NCBI GenBank assembly: GCA_002025865.1
Contig: MWOR01000019.1
Coordinates: forward strand, 1-45,756
Direction: 5' to 3'
From: Prochlorococcus sp. HOT208_60m_813I02
GTDB taxonomy: Bacteria; Cyanobacteriota; Cyanobacteriia; PCC-6307; Cyanobiaceae
DNA length: 45,756 nucleotides
Shown here: positions 24,983 through 35,470 of the stretch, piece by piece
Numbering within the stretch: position 1 is the stretch's first letter
Layout of the letters: each line of letters opens with the position of its first letter
Program-made: the position numbers and the translations under genes
The notes under the pieces: model-generated
Database searches by the model: none
What the model saw: the letters and a program-made list of their open reading frames with translations, nothing else
What the model was told of the DNA's origin: nothing

Positions 24983-27247
24983 TTATTTTTTTGATTGATG
25001 CTTGAAGATACTCACGCTTAATGGGGGCAATGCAAGTTCTAAAGCATTTTGATAATTATGAATATTGTAATTTAAAGTTTTTTTACCCCCCATATTCCCT
25101 TTGTTACTGCCCCCGTATCTAGAGCCATCTGAATTAAATATTTCTCTATAGAATCCTTCTACAGGAACACCTACTTTGTATGACCCATGAGTATTAGGTG
25201 TAAAGTTAGCAATAACAACAAGCCACTCATTGGTATCGTTTTCTCTTCTCATGAAACTTATAACTGAATTAGATTTGTCATTACAATCAATCCATTGGAA
25301 TCCATAAGGATCAAAGTCATTTTTCCATAATGCAGGTTCATTTTTATAAAGTGCGTTGAGGTCATCAATCAAGTTTCTAATACCTTTATGAGGCTCAAAC
25401 TCTAGTAACTCCCATTGCAAATCATCCCAAACATTCCATTCTTGTCTTTGTCCAAATTCCATTCCCATAAATATCGTTTTTTTACCAGGGTGGGTCCACA
25501 TATAAGTTAGTAAAGCTCTAGTATTTGCATATTTCTTCCAGTCATCGCCAGGCATTTTATGTAAAAGATGACTTTTCCCATGGACAACCTCATCATGGCT
25601 AAGAGCAAGCATAAAGTTCTCAGTATAGTTATATGTTATTGAGAAAGTTACACTGTTTTGATGGAATTGCCTAAACCAAGGATCTATTTCAAAATAATCG
25701 AGCATATCGTGCATCCATCCCATATTCCATTTTAAGTTAAACCCTAAACCTCCTATGTCAGTTGGTTTGGTTACCATTGGCCATGTTGTTGATTCTTCAG
25801 CGATAGAAAGTGCACCTGGGAAATGTTGGAAGAGTACATGATTAGCCTGTTGAAGAAATTTAACGGCTTCTGTATTTTCATTCCCACCATTTTCATTGGG
25901 TATCCATTCTCCATCTGGACGTAGATAATCTCTGTAAAGCATTGAAGCTACAGCATCTACTCTTATGCCATCAATATGAAACTCTTCAAACCAATAAACG
26001 AGGTTGGCTACTAAGAAATTTCTTACTTCGTTTCTGCTGTAATTAAATATTAAGGTTCCCCATTCTTTGTGTTCACCTATGCGTGAATCACCATGTTCAT
26101 AAAGATGACAACCATCAAAAAATGCTAAACCATGCTTATCTTTTGGGAAATGACCAGGCACCCAATCAAGAATTACGCCTATGCCCTCTTCATGACATTT
26201 ATTAACAAACTCTCTAAATTCATTTGGGGTACCAAATCTACTTGTTGGTGCATACCAGCCTGTAACTTGGTATCCCCATGAACCATCGAAAGGATGTTCA
26301 GATATTGGCATTAGTTCAATATGAGTAAATCCTCTCTCTTTTACATAAGGGATAAGTTTCTCAGTTAATTCTGGATAAGTTAATAATCTTGTTCCGGGTT
26401 TTAAATCGGCTGCAGGCACTGGGTCTCTTGGTTCACCATTGTCCTCCAGATATTTATTATCTGTTGATTCATGGAGCCAACTTCCCAAATGCATTTCATA
26501 AACTGAAATTGGCTTGTTAATTTGGCTAGAAGAATCTCTATTCGAAACCCAAGAATTATCATTCCAATTAAAGTTTTTCAATTTTGAAACTATTGAACCA
26601 TTCTGAGGTCTGATTTCATGAAGGAAACCATATGGATCAGCTTTCTCATAAATATGACCTTGTTGTGTTCTTATTTCGTACTTATATGTGTCGCCCTCTT
26701 GCATTGTTGGCATGAATAGTTCCCAAATTCCCCCTAATCTTTTTTGCATTGGATGATTTCTTCCATCCCAAGAATTTATATCTCCAATTATCGAGATTGA
26801 TTTTGCATTTGGAGCCCAAATGCAAAACATTACTCCTTTTTGATTCTTTTCTTCAATGAGATGTGCTCCCATTTTTTTCCAAATATGATGATGATTACCT
26901 TCTGCAAAAAGATGTCTATCAACTTCTCCCATCCACTCTTCTCTATATGACCAAGGGTCATGTTGTTTATGTGTAACCCCTCCTCGTAAAATATTTATTT
27001 CGTAGTTATAGTTTGGATTTTCAGGCAGGATAGCTTCAAAAAGCCATTTATGGTTAATGCTTTCCGCCTTATAGGTATTGTTTTTAAAATTTATTTTAAC
27101 TTCGTCGGCTTCAGGCATCCATACCCTTATTACCCATTTTTCTTCATAAAAATGAGGACCTAATATTTTTAATGGATTATCATTGCAACAATTTTCTAAG
27201 TTGATAGCTTCTGATTTAATCCAGTCTGCTTGAATTGTTTCGATCAT
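24983..27247 (-). CDS. glgB: 1,4-alpha-glucan branching enzyme
   Basis: A 754-residue GH13 enzyme that makes alpha-1,6 branches in glycogen. It has two N-terminal beta-sandwich modules, the second CBM48 type (around residues 135-215, [20 protein letters not shown]). The catalytic barrel follows, with the nucleophile Asp in [13 protein letters not shown] (around 425-430), the acid Glu in [10 protein letters not shown], and the transition-state Asp in [10 protein letters not shown]. The C-terminal beta domain ends in [11 protein letters not shown]. The ATG is at 27247. CocE lies 52 bases upstream on the same strand. Glycogen stores carbon through the day for night use. Confidence 0.97.
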   Translation of the reverse strand: MIETIQADWIKSEAINLENCCNDNPLKILGPHFYEEKWVIRVWMPEADEVKINFKNNTYKAESINHKWLFEAILPENPNYNYEINILRGGVTHKQHDPWSYREEWMGEVDRHLFAEGNHHHIWKKMGAHLIEEKNQKGVMFCIWAPNAKSISIIGDINSWDGRNHPMQKRLGGIWELFMPTMQEGDTYKYEIRTQQGHIYEKADPYGFLHEIRPQNGSIVSKLKNFNWNDNSWVSNRDSSSQINKPISVYEMHLGSWLHESTDNKYLEDNGEPRDPVPAADLKPGTRLLTYPELTEKLIPYVKERGFTHIELMPISEHPFDGSWGYQVTGWYAPTSRFGTPNEFREFVNKCHEEGIGVILDWVPGHFPKDKHGLAFFDGCHLYEHGDSRIGEHKEWGTLIFNYSRNEVRNFLVANLVYWFEEFHIDGIRVDAVASMLYRDYLRPDGEWIPNENGGNENTEAVKFLQQANHVLFQHFPGALSIAEESTTWPMVTKPTDIGGLGFNLKWNMGWMHDMLDYFEIDPWFRQFHQNSVTFSITYNYTENFMLALSHDEVVHGKSHLLHKMPGDDWKKYANTRALLTYMWTHPGKKTIFMGMEFGQRQEWNVWDDLQWELLEFEPHKGIRNLIDDLNALYKNEPALWKNDFDPYGFQWIDCNDKSNSVISFMRRENDTNEWLVVIANFTPNTHGSYKVGVPVEGFYREIFNSDGSRYGGSNKGNMGGKKTLNYNIHNYQNALELALPPLSVSIFKHQSKK

Positions 27248-27299
27248 GACTGGTAGATATTAAGGATTAATAATATCAAATGATTAACCAAAAAAATAA

Positions 27300-28880
27300 T
27301 TATTTATAAAAAAAAGGGGTCATTTTCATAAATGTTTTATTAAGGCTAAAACTTAGAGTAATAACTCTATGATTTGCTGAAGGCGCTCCAACATTTTCCT
27401 CACCAAATCCAGGATTAACTCCAATAGCGGGATAAGCTGATGCAGATATAGATAAGCGAAGCTTGCTATCTTTAATTAAACAAATATTTGTTGGCTGCAT
27501 AGTTATTTGATAAATGCATTCTTCACTTATTTTGGAGTTTTTAACCCTTAAGAATCCGGTTGAAAATTGATTCACCTTTTCATTCCCTTCTTCAACTAGA
27601 GATAAAGCAAGGCAGATATCGAAATTGGGCTGATCACTTTTTACTTGAATTTCTAATGTGGGAACTCCTCTTAAATGAAGATCTTCTTCAAAACAATTGG
27701 TTTGAAAAACACCTACATCCAAGCGTTTATCTATAATACTTCTATTAAACTTTCCTGGATTTGGACCTAAATGACCACCGTCAGAGGGAGTAGGTCTCCA
27801 TGGGTCATTAACAATTGTGATCCATCCCGATCCTTGTGAATTTATGGTCAGACTTCCATCTTCAACCTCTAAATTTGCGGTGCCATCGCTTTTGAGTCCA
27901 AAAATAAATTCAGGGTAAAATTTATAATCTAATTCTTCCCATTTATTTAATGAAATATTCCATATTTTTTTCTCTTCTTTTAAATTCTTAGAATTTAATT
28001 TTTTATCTGATTTTAAATGTTTATCAAAAAACTTTAATAGAGACTCTTGTGATCCCTCCCACCAATTTAGATGTGTCGCATTCCCAATAATAATCTCTGG
28101 GCTTCCACCAGCTTCTTTCGATTTTTTATAAAGATCAAAGGCACCTTTTAAATGTGGATCCCAAAGTCCTCCAATAATTAACATAGGTTGTTTAATCCAT
28201 GTCGAAATTGGTTTAAATTCTTCAAATGGGTGAGCATTATTTAAATTTTCAAGCCATTCCAAAACAAAGTTATTAGGATCATATTTTTTTAAAATTTCAA
28301 TTCCTTCTGTTAAATAACTTTTATTTTCTAAGGCTAATCTTATCTTCCCCCACTCAAACAAATTATTTTCTTTTTTCATTTTTAGTGCTGCGATTTGAAG
28401 CCCCCATGCAATATTGTTATGCCACCAATATGCCCCTCCATCTGAGCACCAATGATCCTTAATATTCATCCCAGTCATTGCAGGAGATAAACAATCGGGC
28501 GGCTTTGAATTTAATTCACCAGTTAGTTGAGTAAATCCTTGGTATGAAAAACCATATAAGCCAAGTTTTCCATTACATTCTTTTAGAGACCTTACCCATT
28601 CATGTGTTTCTGAAGTATCGCTAGCTTCCTGAGAAAAACCATTAAAAACTCCTTCAGAAGAACCCATACCTCTAACATCTTGAATTATGACCATATACCC
28701 TTTGGCAGCCCACCATTCAGGGTGAGAATAGGTAATAGTTGAAGCTATTTCCCTGCCGTAAGGTTGTCTCATTAATAATGCAGGCCATGGCCCATTACTA
28801 TCAGGTAACCAAATCCTTGATATAAGTCTTACTCCATCTCTAAGTACTAGGGACTTGTCAAACCATCTTGAACCAGGCAT
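27300..28880 (-). CDS. CocE/NonD family hydrolase (X-Pro dipeptidyl-peptidase S15-like)
   Basis: A 526-residue serine hydrolase. The alpha/beta-hydrolase part (about 1-310) holds the nucleophile elbow GFSYQG (Ser112), the acid Asp241 in GGLWDPH and the base His270 in NATHLNWW. The C-terminal jelly-roll domain typical of CocE (about 345-526) has NDPWRPTPSDGGHLGP and the end RVITLSFS. The family includes cocaine esterase, ester hydrolases and acyl-peptide cleaving enzymes. The natural substrate is unknown. No signal peptide is seen, so it should be cytosolic. It starts 8 bases after the small secreted-protein gene and is followed by glgB. Confidence 0.88.
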   Translation of the reverse strand: MPGSRWFDKSLVLRDGVRLISRIWLPDSNGPWPALLMRQPYGREIASTITYSHPEWWAAKGYMVIIQDVRGMGSSEGVFNGFSQEASDTSETHEWVRSLKECNGKLGLYGFSYQGFTQLTGELNSKPPDCLSPAMTGMNIKDHWCSDGGAYWWHNNIAWGLQIAALKMKKENNLFEWGKIRLALENKSYLTEGIEILKKYDPNNFVLEWLENLNNAHPFEEFKPISTWIKQPMLIIGGLWDPHLKGAFDLYKKSKEAGGSPEIIIGNATHLNWWEGSQESLLKFFDKHLKSDKKLNSKNLKEEKKIWNISLNKWEELDYKFYPEFIFGLKSDGTANLEVEDGSLTINSQGSGWITIVNDPWRPTPSDGGHLGPNPGKFNRSIIDKRLDVGVFQTNCFEEDLHLRGVPTLEIQVKSDQPNFDICLALSLVEEGNEKVNQFSTGFLRVKNSKISEECIYQITMQPTNICLIKDSKLRLSISASAYPAIGVNPGFGEENVGAPSANHRVITLSFSLNKTFMKMTPFFYK

Positions 28881-28888
28881 TTTAGGTT

Positions 28889-29155
28889 TTAGATTATGTC
28901 TGGACAGTGCAGCCCAATAACGTAAATAGAAAAGATCTCTGCGTTAACAGGAGTTAACTTTTTTTTGTTTGATACATACTCTATAGCTTTATCTGAACTA
29001 GCTGAAATACCTTTTGAATTAAACTCTCTAAACTTATTACATAAATTCCTAGCTTCGTTTGGATTCTTTTTTACAGTCTCCAATAAGTTAGATTGACTTA
29101 AAACAGGATATAAAGAGTTGGAGAACAAAAATAATAAAAATAACAAAGGTTTCAT
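28889..29155 (-). CDS. Small putative secreted protein with two cysteines
   Basis: An 88-residue protein I do not recognise. Residues 1-20 look like a signal peptide (MKPLLFLLFLFSNSLYPVLS). The mature part of about 68 residues is polar. It has one Cys in ARNLCNKFREFN and one near the end in GLHCPDII, which could form a disulfide in the periplasm or lumen. It lies 8 bases before the CocE gene and probably shares its message. The gene spans a normal start (ATG at 29155) and stop. Confidence 0.7.
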   Translation of the reverse strand: MKPLLFLLFLFSNSLYPVLSQSNLLETVKKNPNEARNLCNKFREFNSKGISASSDKAIEYVSNKKKLTPVNAEIFSIYVIGLHCPDII

Positions 29156-29208
29156 TATTACTCACTTTTTCTAAATTCTACATTAAAAAAATTTTTTTAT
29201 CCAAGATT

Positions 29209-29616
29209 TCAAATAGATTTGTCGATTTGATTAGCTTTTTTAATCCATTCTTTTAAAAGAGTAAAAGTTATATCTGTCTCAGTTTTTACTCTAAGAATTC
29301 TTTCTAATCTACCAATTTTGCGTTCTAATTCATAAGGAGTAGAAAGTGATAATGATTTAAGAGAAGATATGCCGCAATGTAAAAGTAGATATGCTTGCGG
29401 TGGAGAAATTCCAATTTCTTTTTTAAAAATAGCTATGGCTCTTATTTTCTTTAGATTATTCAATGTGCAGAGTGACGATTTTCTTTGAATCTCATTTATA
29501 TCTAAGTCTGAAAGATTACTCAATTTTACAAAGTCAGTTAGATTATTTTGAATAAAAAAAGATTTCTCATGTCTAAAGTTTGTTGGCAAAAAGTCTAAAA
29601 ATTTTTTAATTTTCAT
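29209..29616 (-). CDS. DUF4332-like conserved protein
   Basis: A 135-residue soluble protein. The region about 70-130 (ISPPQAYLLLHCGISSLKSL, then STPYELERKIGRLERILRVK) resembles DUF4332, a helix-hairpin-helix-like family common in cyanobacteria, possibly binding nucleic acid. No catalytic residues are visible. Its ATG at 29616 overlaps the end of ycf51 by 11 bases, so translation is probably coupled. The family call is from memory of the pattern and is moderate. Confidence 0.65.
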   Translation of the reverse strand: MKIKKFLDFLPTNFRHEKSFFIQNNLTDFVKLSNLSDLDINEIQRKSSLCTLNNLKKIRAIAIFKKEIGISPPQAYLLLHCGISSLKSLSLSTPYELERKIGRLERILRVKTETDITFTLLKEWIKKANQIDKSI

Positions 29617-30070
29617 TTTTTAGAGACAAATTCATTTTGACATTTTTTTGAACTTCTCCTATTACAACTGGCTTACTTACATTATCCGAAATTTTTTCAA
29701 GTTTCCTTATCTTTATTTTAACGTTTGCACCCGATCGGCTCCCTTTCAATAAGTTTTCCGATAATTGTTCTAAAGTTGGTTCAATAGATTCTTCTGGAAA
29801 GTCATTATCTGCTTTAGCAATAATCAAATCGAACCCATTGTCAAAAACAATTGGAAGATATTTTGCATCTTCAATTACAATTTTTTCGTTGTAACTTTGT
29901 ATAAATGCCCAACTACTTAAAGAAAGCAATAATGAAAAGATAGTTGCTCCAATTATTCGAAATTTAAAACTAAAATTAAATATAAAAGCTGCTATTGTGC
30001 AAATGAAAAGAAATATTCCAAAGAATCCAAAAAATTTGGGTGTGTTCTCTAATAGTTCAAAAAAAGACAT
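29606..30070 (-). CDS. ycf51: Ycf51 family membrane protein (DUF2518)
   Basis: A 154-residue protein with two N-terminal membrane segments (about residues 10-32 and 36-56), then a soluble domain. That domain contains the strand-rich stretch KYLPIVFDNGFDLIIAK and a basic stretch, VKIKIRKLEKISDN. It fits Ycf51, a protein kept in cyanobacteria and some algal plastid genomes with no settled role. The end overlaps the DUF4332-like gene by 11 bases. It is divergent from the large TamB-like gene across only 52 bases, so their promoters must overlap or abut. Confidence 0.85.
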   Translation of the reverse strand: MSFFELLENTPKFFGFFGIFLFICTIAAFIFNFSFKFRIIGATIFSLLLSLSSWAFIQSYNEKIVIEDAKYLPIVFDNGFDLIIAKADNDFPEESIEPTLEQLSENLLKGSRSGANVKIKIRKLEKISDNVSKPVVIGEVQKNVKMNLSLKNEN

Positions 30071-30122
30071 TTAGTGGCTTTGACCTGGTTATTTTCTTAT
30101 ATTTTGTAAGCCTACTCTATTT

Positions 30123-33100
30123 TTGGGCTCTAACTTGAAAAAAATTAGATCTCTAAATTTAAATACTAAGTCCCTTTTAGTAGGGATGCTTTTACCCTTA
30201 AGTTTTTTAGGCTCTTTTTTATTAAATAATTTTTTAAAAGAAACCTATAGTTCTAGGAAGTTAGAACTAGAAAAAAGTATTGAGAATCTTTTAGATAAAA
30301 ATGTTGATTTGGGTGATTATGTTGGGATTAGATTTCTAGGTTTTTCTTTAGGTAATTCAAAAATTAATGATAAAAAAGATATAGATTCTGAAATTAAAGC
30401 TAAAAATGTATACGTGGGCATCATGCCTTTTAGATCTTTTTTAAAACAAAAATGGATAGTAAAAATAAGTCCTGAGCTAGCTGCAATTAATATTGATAGA
30501 GATTTTTTTAAAAGGGATAAACCTTATGAAAAAGATAGAAGTACAAAAAAATCAAAATTAAAATATGACTTAAATTTTAACTTTGATAAATATTCAATTC
30601 TAAACCTTAAAAAATTAGGAATAGAAACAAAAGTAAAAGGTAACGTTATTTATCAATCGAGTAATAGAGAAATTTTTGCAAAAATTAAATCAAATTTTGA
30701 TGGTAAAGGACTTCTAGAATTTAAAATTAACACAAAATTAAATAAAAACTTTTTAAAGCTGGAGTTATTTTCTAGAGGATTAGATCTCGAAAGCTCTGAA
30801 TATAGAATTGGTAAAAGAAAAATTAGCTTTAAAAAGGGTAAATTTAAATCTAACTTTAAATTTAATAAATCATCAAAACGTACATTTTGTGAAGGAAGTT
30901 TTTCTTTTACTAATTTAAAAATAAAACCAGAAGATTTCTCAGAGAACATAAATTCAGATTCAACTAGTTTTTTTTGTAAAGATAATAATTTAAAAGGAAA
31001 TTCTGCAAACTTAAATTACGGAACTTTGAATTCAAACTTTAATCTCAATATCCCATTAAATAAAAGTTCCAATAAAATTGACCTTAAAGGAAGCGTTGGA
31101 TATGTTAACAGTTTGAATCCAGATATTGAACTATCGGGGCATCTTCCATATTGGTTTGATAAAAGAGGAATTAATTTTGGTGAAATAAATTCAAGTCTAA
31201 AAATAAATAGAACTCAATTATCTAATTTAAATATTTTCCGAAATAATGATATTAGGGGTTTCGTTACTGCAAAAGGCCAATTAAGAGGAAAAATTACTGA
31301 TCCAGATATTTCTATAAAGTTTAATGTTGATTATCCGCACTTCAAAGGGGTAAGAATCAGAGAGATATGGGAGGGAGAAATTAAAAATGAAAATAATCAA
31401 TTTCTCTTAAATATGAAAAATAGATACTCTCCAATTCCTTCATTTCTTTCTATGAAGTTTGATTCTAATATTAAATTAGATAATGTATCTTTTAGTAGAT
31501 TATTTAATTCTAATAAAGGGAGCATAGAAGTATTTAAAGAGAAAAATAGTTATATTTGGGAAGCTAAAAATTTTCCTCTTGATGAACTTGAATTAACAAT
31601 AAGAAACAATCAATTCGATAGGATTGAAGGCATTATTAATGGTTCTGGATTAATAAATTCAGACCTGTCCTATATTGATGGAAGACTGGCTTGGAGTCTA
31701 GGTAAATATAGAAATATAAAGTTAGCAAACGCATTATTTGATTTTATTTTTAATGATAATTCCTTTTATGTTAATTCATCCTTATATCCAATTGATGGTG
31801 GAATAATTGAAGTCGATTATGACTCTAATAAAAATAATTTAATTAATTTAGACTTTGCCGATATAAGTACTAGTTGGACAGTCCTAACTGCGTTTGATAT
31901 TCTTAATTTTGATAATAAAAAAGTTATTCAAACCGTAAAGTCCAATATCTTGGATGATATAGAAATAAATAAAGAAAATAATTCTTTTAAAGAGAGAATT
32001 GATTTTATTAATAACCTTATTGAAAGTAATAATGCGCAAGACGACAATTTTAACTTGGAAAAATATTTTAATAAATTTAGTAGTAGATATAATGCAAAAA
32101 TAACTATTGAGGGAGATAGGCCAAGCAACTATAAATTAAATGCAAAATTAAATGGCTATCTTGATGTCTTTAGAGATGATAATAAAAATAAAAAAGAGGA
32201 ATTTTCTATTGATTTGCAAGGGGGATTATTAAAAGGGAATGGTTCTTTAAAAATTAAAAAACTACCATTAAGTGCTTCAAATATTTTTTTAAATAAACCA
32301 AGAGATTTTCTTGGAGGTTTAGATATGGATTTATTTTATAACCTTGATAATAAATCCTTCTTGAGTGAAATTTCTTCTAATAATTCATCAATTAAAAATA
32401 ACAAAATATTATTTGAAAAAGGTATTGTTGACTTTGATAACTCTGTCTTTGATATTGACTTATCTTTACTTATAAATGAATCTAAAATCCCAATAATAAT
32501 TAAAGGCTCAATACCTATAAATAAATCAGATAACTTAGAACTACGATTGATTGGGAACGGAAAATTTATTGAGTTAATTGATATTTTTGCTGCTGAATAC
32601 TTTACCTTTAAAGAAGGTGATATGAATCTTAGAATGATTCTAAAAGGAACCTTAAATAAACCTCTTTTAAATGGATTTGTCGCAATTAAAGATTCTGGAA
32701 TTGATTTTTTCAACAATACATTAAAAGATGTAAATAGCTTAATAATTTTTGATTTTGATTCTTTAGAGATCAATAATCTTCAAGCACAGTCTGAAAATTC
32801 TGGAGAAATTTTTATAAAAGGTTTACTGCCTTTTTATAGTAAGAATGATTCTGAGAAGGCAAAAATTAATTTGATTACTAATAGATTTAATTTAAAGAAA
32901 GATAATTTTAATTTTTTAATAGATTCAGATATAGATTTAAGTGGATCATTCGAAAGTCCAATTTTAGGGGGATCTCTATCTTTTAATAATGGATTTATTA
33001 ATTTAAATAGTACCAATCAAAATAATAAAAAAGAAAATAATCTTATACCAGAAGAAGATAAAAAAGATTGGCCAGAACTCTATTGGAATAATGAAAAGAA

Positions 33101-34082
33101 TATTGAAATAATTTCAAATGAAACAATTTTGAATTCTGTTCTTTTAGGAGAAACTTTGCCAAATTATTTGGAAAATTTGAGTTTTAATAATCTTAAATTA
33201 AAACTTGGTCCAGATTTTAAACTTCAATATTCAGAATTAATTCAAGCTTATTTAGATACCAAATTAGACCTTAATATAAACGGAAAGGTAGGCAATGATT
33301 TAAATGCTAGAGGACTAATTTATCTTAAAAAAGGTAGAGCTAATTTATATACTACTCCATTTAAGCTAGATAAAAATAAAGATAATTATATTTTATTTGC
33401 ATCAAGAAGTGGAGTTGTTCCATTTATTAATTTTTCTTTGGTTAGTAAAGTTCCAGATTCTATAATACCTATAAGTGAAAATAATCAGGATTCAAACAAC
33501 TCAGGTGATCTTGATGTAAATGCGAATTCTAGTGGTTTGGGATCATTTGGGATTGGCAATTCAAGGCTTATCAAAATTGAAGCATCTTATGAAGGATTTT
33601 TAGATCAATTATCTTTCGCTGATGAAAATAGAAGAATCCAATTAAGGAGCACGCCAAGTTATAACAGATCACAAATAATTGGTTTGATTGGAGGTAACTC
33701 TGCAAATTTAATAAATAGAGCATTTATTTCTCAACTTAATAATGCAGATGCATTTAGTGAAAGATTCCAGTTATCTTTATATCCAGCGTTAATAGAAAAC
33801 AATGATTCATTAAATAATATTTTTTCCAATGAAAATTTAGATATAGAAAATGATGGTCAATCATCCTCTAATGAGGAATTTTCTTCTCAAGCTTGGGTAG
33901 CCGAAATAGGACTTGATATAACTGATGCAATAAATTTTGCCTTTCAAACTGTTCCAGGTAGAGATGACATTTCACCTACAGGAATTTTGACTTTTCAGGC
34001 AAATCCAAACTTAGAATTATTAGGATCTTATGATTATGATGGAGATTGGAAAAGTCAAATTCAATTATTTTTTAGATATTAA
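30123..34082 (+). CDS. tamB: TamB/Tic236-like translocation and assembly protein (DUF490)
   Basis: A 1319-residue AsmA-like protein. An N-terminal membrane anchor (about residues 17-36) precedes about 900 residues of repetitive beta-strand-rich sequence. The TamB/DUF490 domain is in the last 350 residues or so, including LNINGKVGNDLNARGLIYL, GNSRLIKIEASYEG and the aromatic end LFFRY. Such proteins span the periplasm as a long groove and help move lipids or insert outer membrane proteins. The plastid relative is TIC236. The start is a TTG at 30123 (a second TTG at 30135 is possible), with no clear ribosome binding site. It is unusually rich in Asn, Lys and Ile, in line with base composition. 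No Omp85 gene is near. Confidence 0.87.
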   Translation: MGSNLKKIRSLNLNTKSLLVGMLLPLSFLGSFLLNNFLKETYSSRKLELEKSIENLLDKNVDLGDYVGIRFLGFSLGNSKINDKKDIDSEIKAKNVYVGIMPFRSFLKQKWIVKISPELAAINIDRDFFKRDKPYEKDRSTKKSKLKYDLNFNFDKYSILNLKKLGIETKVKGNVIYQSSNREIFAKIKSNFDGKGLLEFKINTKLNKNFLKLELFSRGLDLESSEYRIGKRKISFKKGKFKSNFKFNKSSKRTFCEGSFSFTNLKIKPEDFSENINSDSTSFFCKDNNLKGNSANLNYGTLNSNFNLNIPLNKSSNKIDLKGSVGYVNSLNPDIELSGHLPYWFDKRGINFGEINSSLKINRTQLSNLNIFRNNDIRGFVTAKGQLRGKITDPDISIKFNVDYPHFKGVRIREIWEGEIKNENNQFLLNMKNRYSPIPSFLSMKFDSNIKLDNVSFSRLFNSNKGSIEVFKEKNSYIWEAKNFPLDELELTIRNNQFDRIEGIINGSGLINSDLSYIDGRLAWSLGKYRNIKLANALFDFIFNDNSFYVNSSLYPIDGGIIEVDYDSNKNNLINLDFADISTSWTVLTAFDILNFDNKKVIQTVKSNILDDIEINKENNSFKERIDFINNLIESNNAQDDNFNLEKYFNKFSSRYNAKITIEGDRPSNYKLNAKLNGYLDVFRDDNKNKKEEFSIDLQGGLLKGNGSLKIKKLPLSASNIFLNKPRDFLGGLDMDLFYNLDNKSFLSEISSNNSSIKNNKILFEKGIVDFDNSVFDIDLSLLINESKIPIIIKGSIPINKSDNLELRLIGNGKFIELIDIFAAEYFTFKEGDMNLRMILKGTLNKPLLNGFVAIKDSGIDFFNNTLKDVNSLIIFDFDSLEINNLQAQSENSGEIFIKGLLPFYSKNDSEKAKINLITNRFNLKKDNFNFLIDSDIDLSGSFESPILGGSLSFNNGFINLNSTNQNNKKENNLIPEEDKKDWPELYWNNEKNIEIISNETILNSVLLGETLPNYLENLSFNNLKLKLGPDFKLQYSELIQAYLDTKLDLNINGKVGNDLNARGLIYLKKGRANLYTTPFKLDKNKDNYILFASRSGVVPFINFSLVSKVPDSIIPISENNQDSNNSGDLDVNANSSGLGSFGIGNSRLIKIEASYEGFLDQLSFADENRRIQLRSTPSYNRSQIIGLIGGNSANLINRAFISQLNNADAFSERFQLSLYPALIENNDSLNNIFSNENLDIENDGQSSSNEEFSSQAWVAEIGLDITDAINFAFQTVPGRDDISPTGILTFQANPNLELLGSYDYDGDWKSQIQLFFRY

Positions 34083-34148
34083 TTCAGAAAAAAATTTACT
34101 TTTAAGAATCGTTAATTTGAATTATTATTATATTAACTAAAAATTACT

Positions 34149-35459
34149 ATGGCTAATATCTTTGAAGTTCCCCAACCAGGTTATGATCTTCTAGAAAAAG
34201 CTGATAAAGTTCGTTTGGCATCAATAAAAATAAGTCAGACTGAAAATCAAAATCGAATTAAAGCCTTAAATTTTATGGCTGATTATCTAGAAAAAAATAC
34301 TGAAGAAATATTAAATGCTAATAGTGAGGACTATGAAAGAGCAGAAAAAAAAGGAATTTCAAACGCTTTACTCTCTAGATTGAAGTTATCAAAAGAAAAA
34401 TTAAATTCAGGAATTGAAGGAGTAAGAAAAGTTGGAGAATTGTCTGATCCCGTAAATCAAGTTCAAATAAAAAGAGAGCTATCAGGGGGATTGATCTTAG
34501 AAAGAAAAACTGTGCCAATTGGAGTCTTAGGGGTTATTTTTGAATCAAGACCAGATGCCGTGATGCAGATTAGTTCATTAGCAATAAGATCAGGTAATGG
34601 AGTAATGCTAAAAGGTGGCAGTGAAGCTAATTTAACAAATACTTCAATAGTGAAAGCATTGCAAGAAGGTTTAAATGAATCAGGCCTTGATAAAAATGCA
34701 ATATGTTTACTAACAAGCAGAAAAGATAGCATGGCGATGTTAAATCTTGAGAAATACGTTAATTTAATAATTCCAAGAGGAAGTAATGAATTAGTTAAGT
34801 TTATTCAGGAGAATACAAGAATTCCTGTGCTAGGTCATGCTGATGGAATTTGTCATTTGTTTATAGATAATGAGGCAAATCTAGAGATGGCTTTATCAGT
34901 CGCTTTGGACAGCAAAATTCAGTATCCTGCAGCATGTAATGCTATCGAAACTTTATTAGTCCATAAAGATATCGCACCCGTTTTTTTAGAAAAAGCCATC
35001 CCTTTATTTAATTCTAATGATGTTAAATTAATTGGAGATAAGAGATCAGTTGAATTAGGGTTAAAGTATGAGGCTAGTCTAGAAGATTGGCAAACTGAAT
35101 ATTTGGATTTAATTTTATCTATAAAAATAGTTGATGATCTCGAGGAAGCAATTACTCATATTCAAAAATATAGTTCAAAACATACAGATGGAATAATTAC
35201 TGAAAATTCAAATACTGCCAATAAATTTATGAATGTAGTTGATAGTGCAGGTGTTTTTCATAATTGCTCTACTCGGTTTGCAGATGGTTTTAGATATGGA
35301 TTCGGAGCTGAAGTTGGTATATCTACTCAAACTCTTCCACCAAGGGGACCTGTAGGTCTAGAGGGTTTGGTAACTTATAAATATTTCCTAAAAGGTGATG
35401 GGAATATAGTTGATGATTTTTCATCAGGAAAGGCTATCTACACACATAAAGATCTTTAA
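34149..35459 (+). CDS. proA: Gamma-glutamyl phosphate reductase
   Basis: A 436-residue aldehyde-dehydrogenase-fold enzyme that reduces gamma-glutamyl phosphate with NADPH, the second step of proline synthesis. Signatures are RKTVPIGVLGVIFESRPDA, NGVMLKGGSEA, IPRGSNELV, the catalytic Cys263 in YPAACNAIETLLVH, and the C-terminal FGAEVGISTQTLPPRGPVGL. The ATG is at 34149. It is 66 bases after the TamB-like gene. folB follows after 11 bases and then the lipase-like gene, so these three appear to be one operon. Confidence 0.96.
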   Translation: MANIFEVPQPGYDLLEKADKVRLASIKISQTENQNRIKALNFMADYLEKNTEEILNANSEDYERAEKKGISNALLSRLKLSKEKLNSGIEGVRKVGELSDPVNQVQIKRELSGGLILERKTVPIGVLGVIFESRPDAVMQISSLAIRSGNGVMLKGGSEANLTNTSIVKALQEGLNESGLDKNAICLLTSRKDSMAMLNLEKYVNLIIPRGSNELVKFIQENTRIPVLGHADGICHLFIDNEANLEMALSVALDSKIQYPAACNAIETLLVHKDIAPVFLEKAIPLFNSNDVKLIGDKRSVELGLKYEASLEDWQTEYLDLILSIKIVDDLEEAITHIQKYSSKHTDGIITENSNTANKFMNVVDSAGVFHNCSTRFADGFRYGFGAEVGISTQTLPPRGPVGLEGLVTYKYFLKGDGNIVDDFSSGKAIYTHKDL

Positions 35460-35470
35460 AACTCTTAAAG

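Noticed and set aside
32336..32773. A 145-residue minus-strand open frame
   Set aside because: It is antisense to the TamB-like gene. Its Ile/Ser/Lys-rich sequence is what reverse reading of that gene gives.
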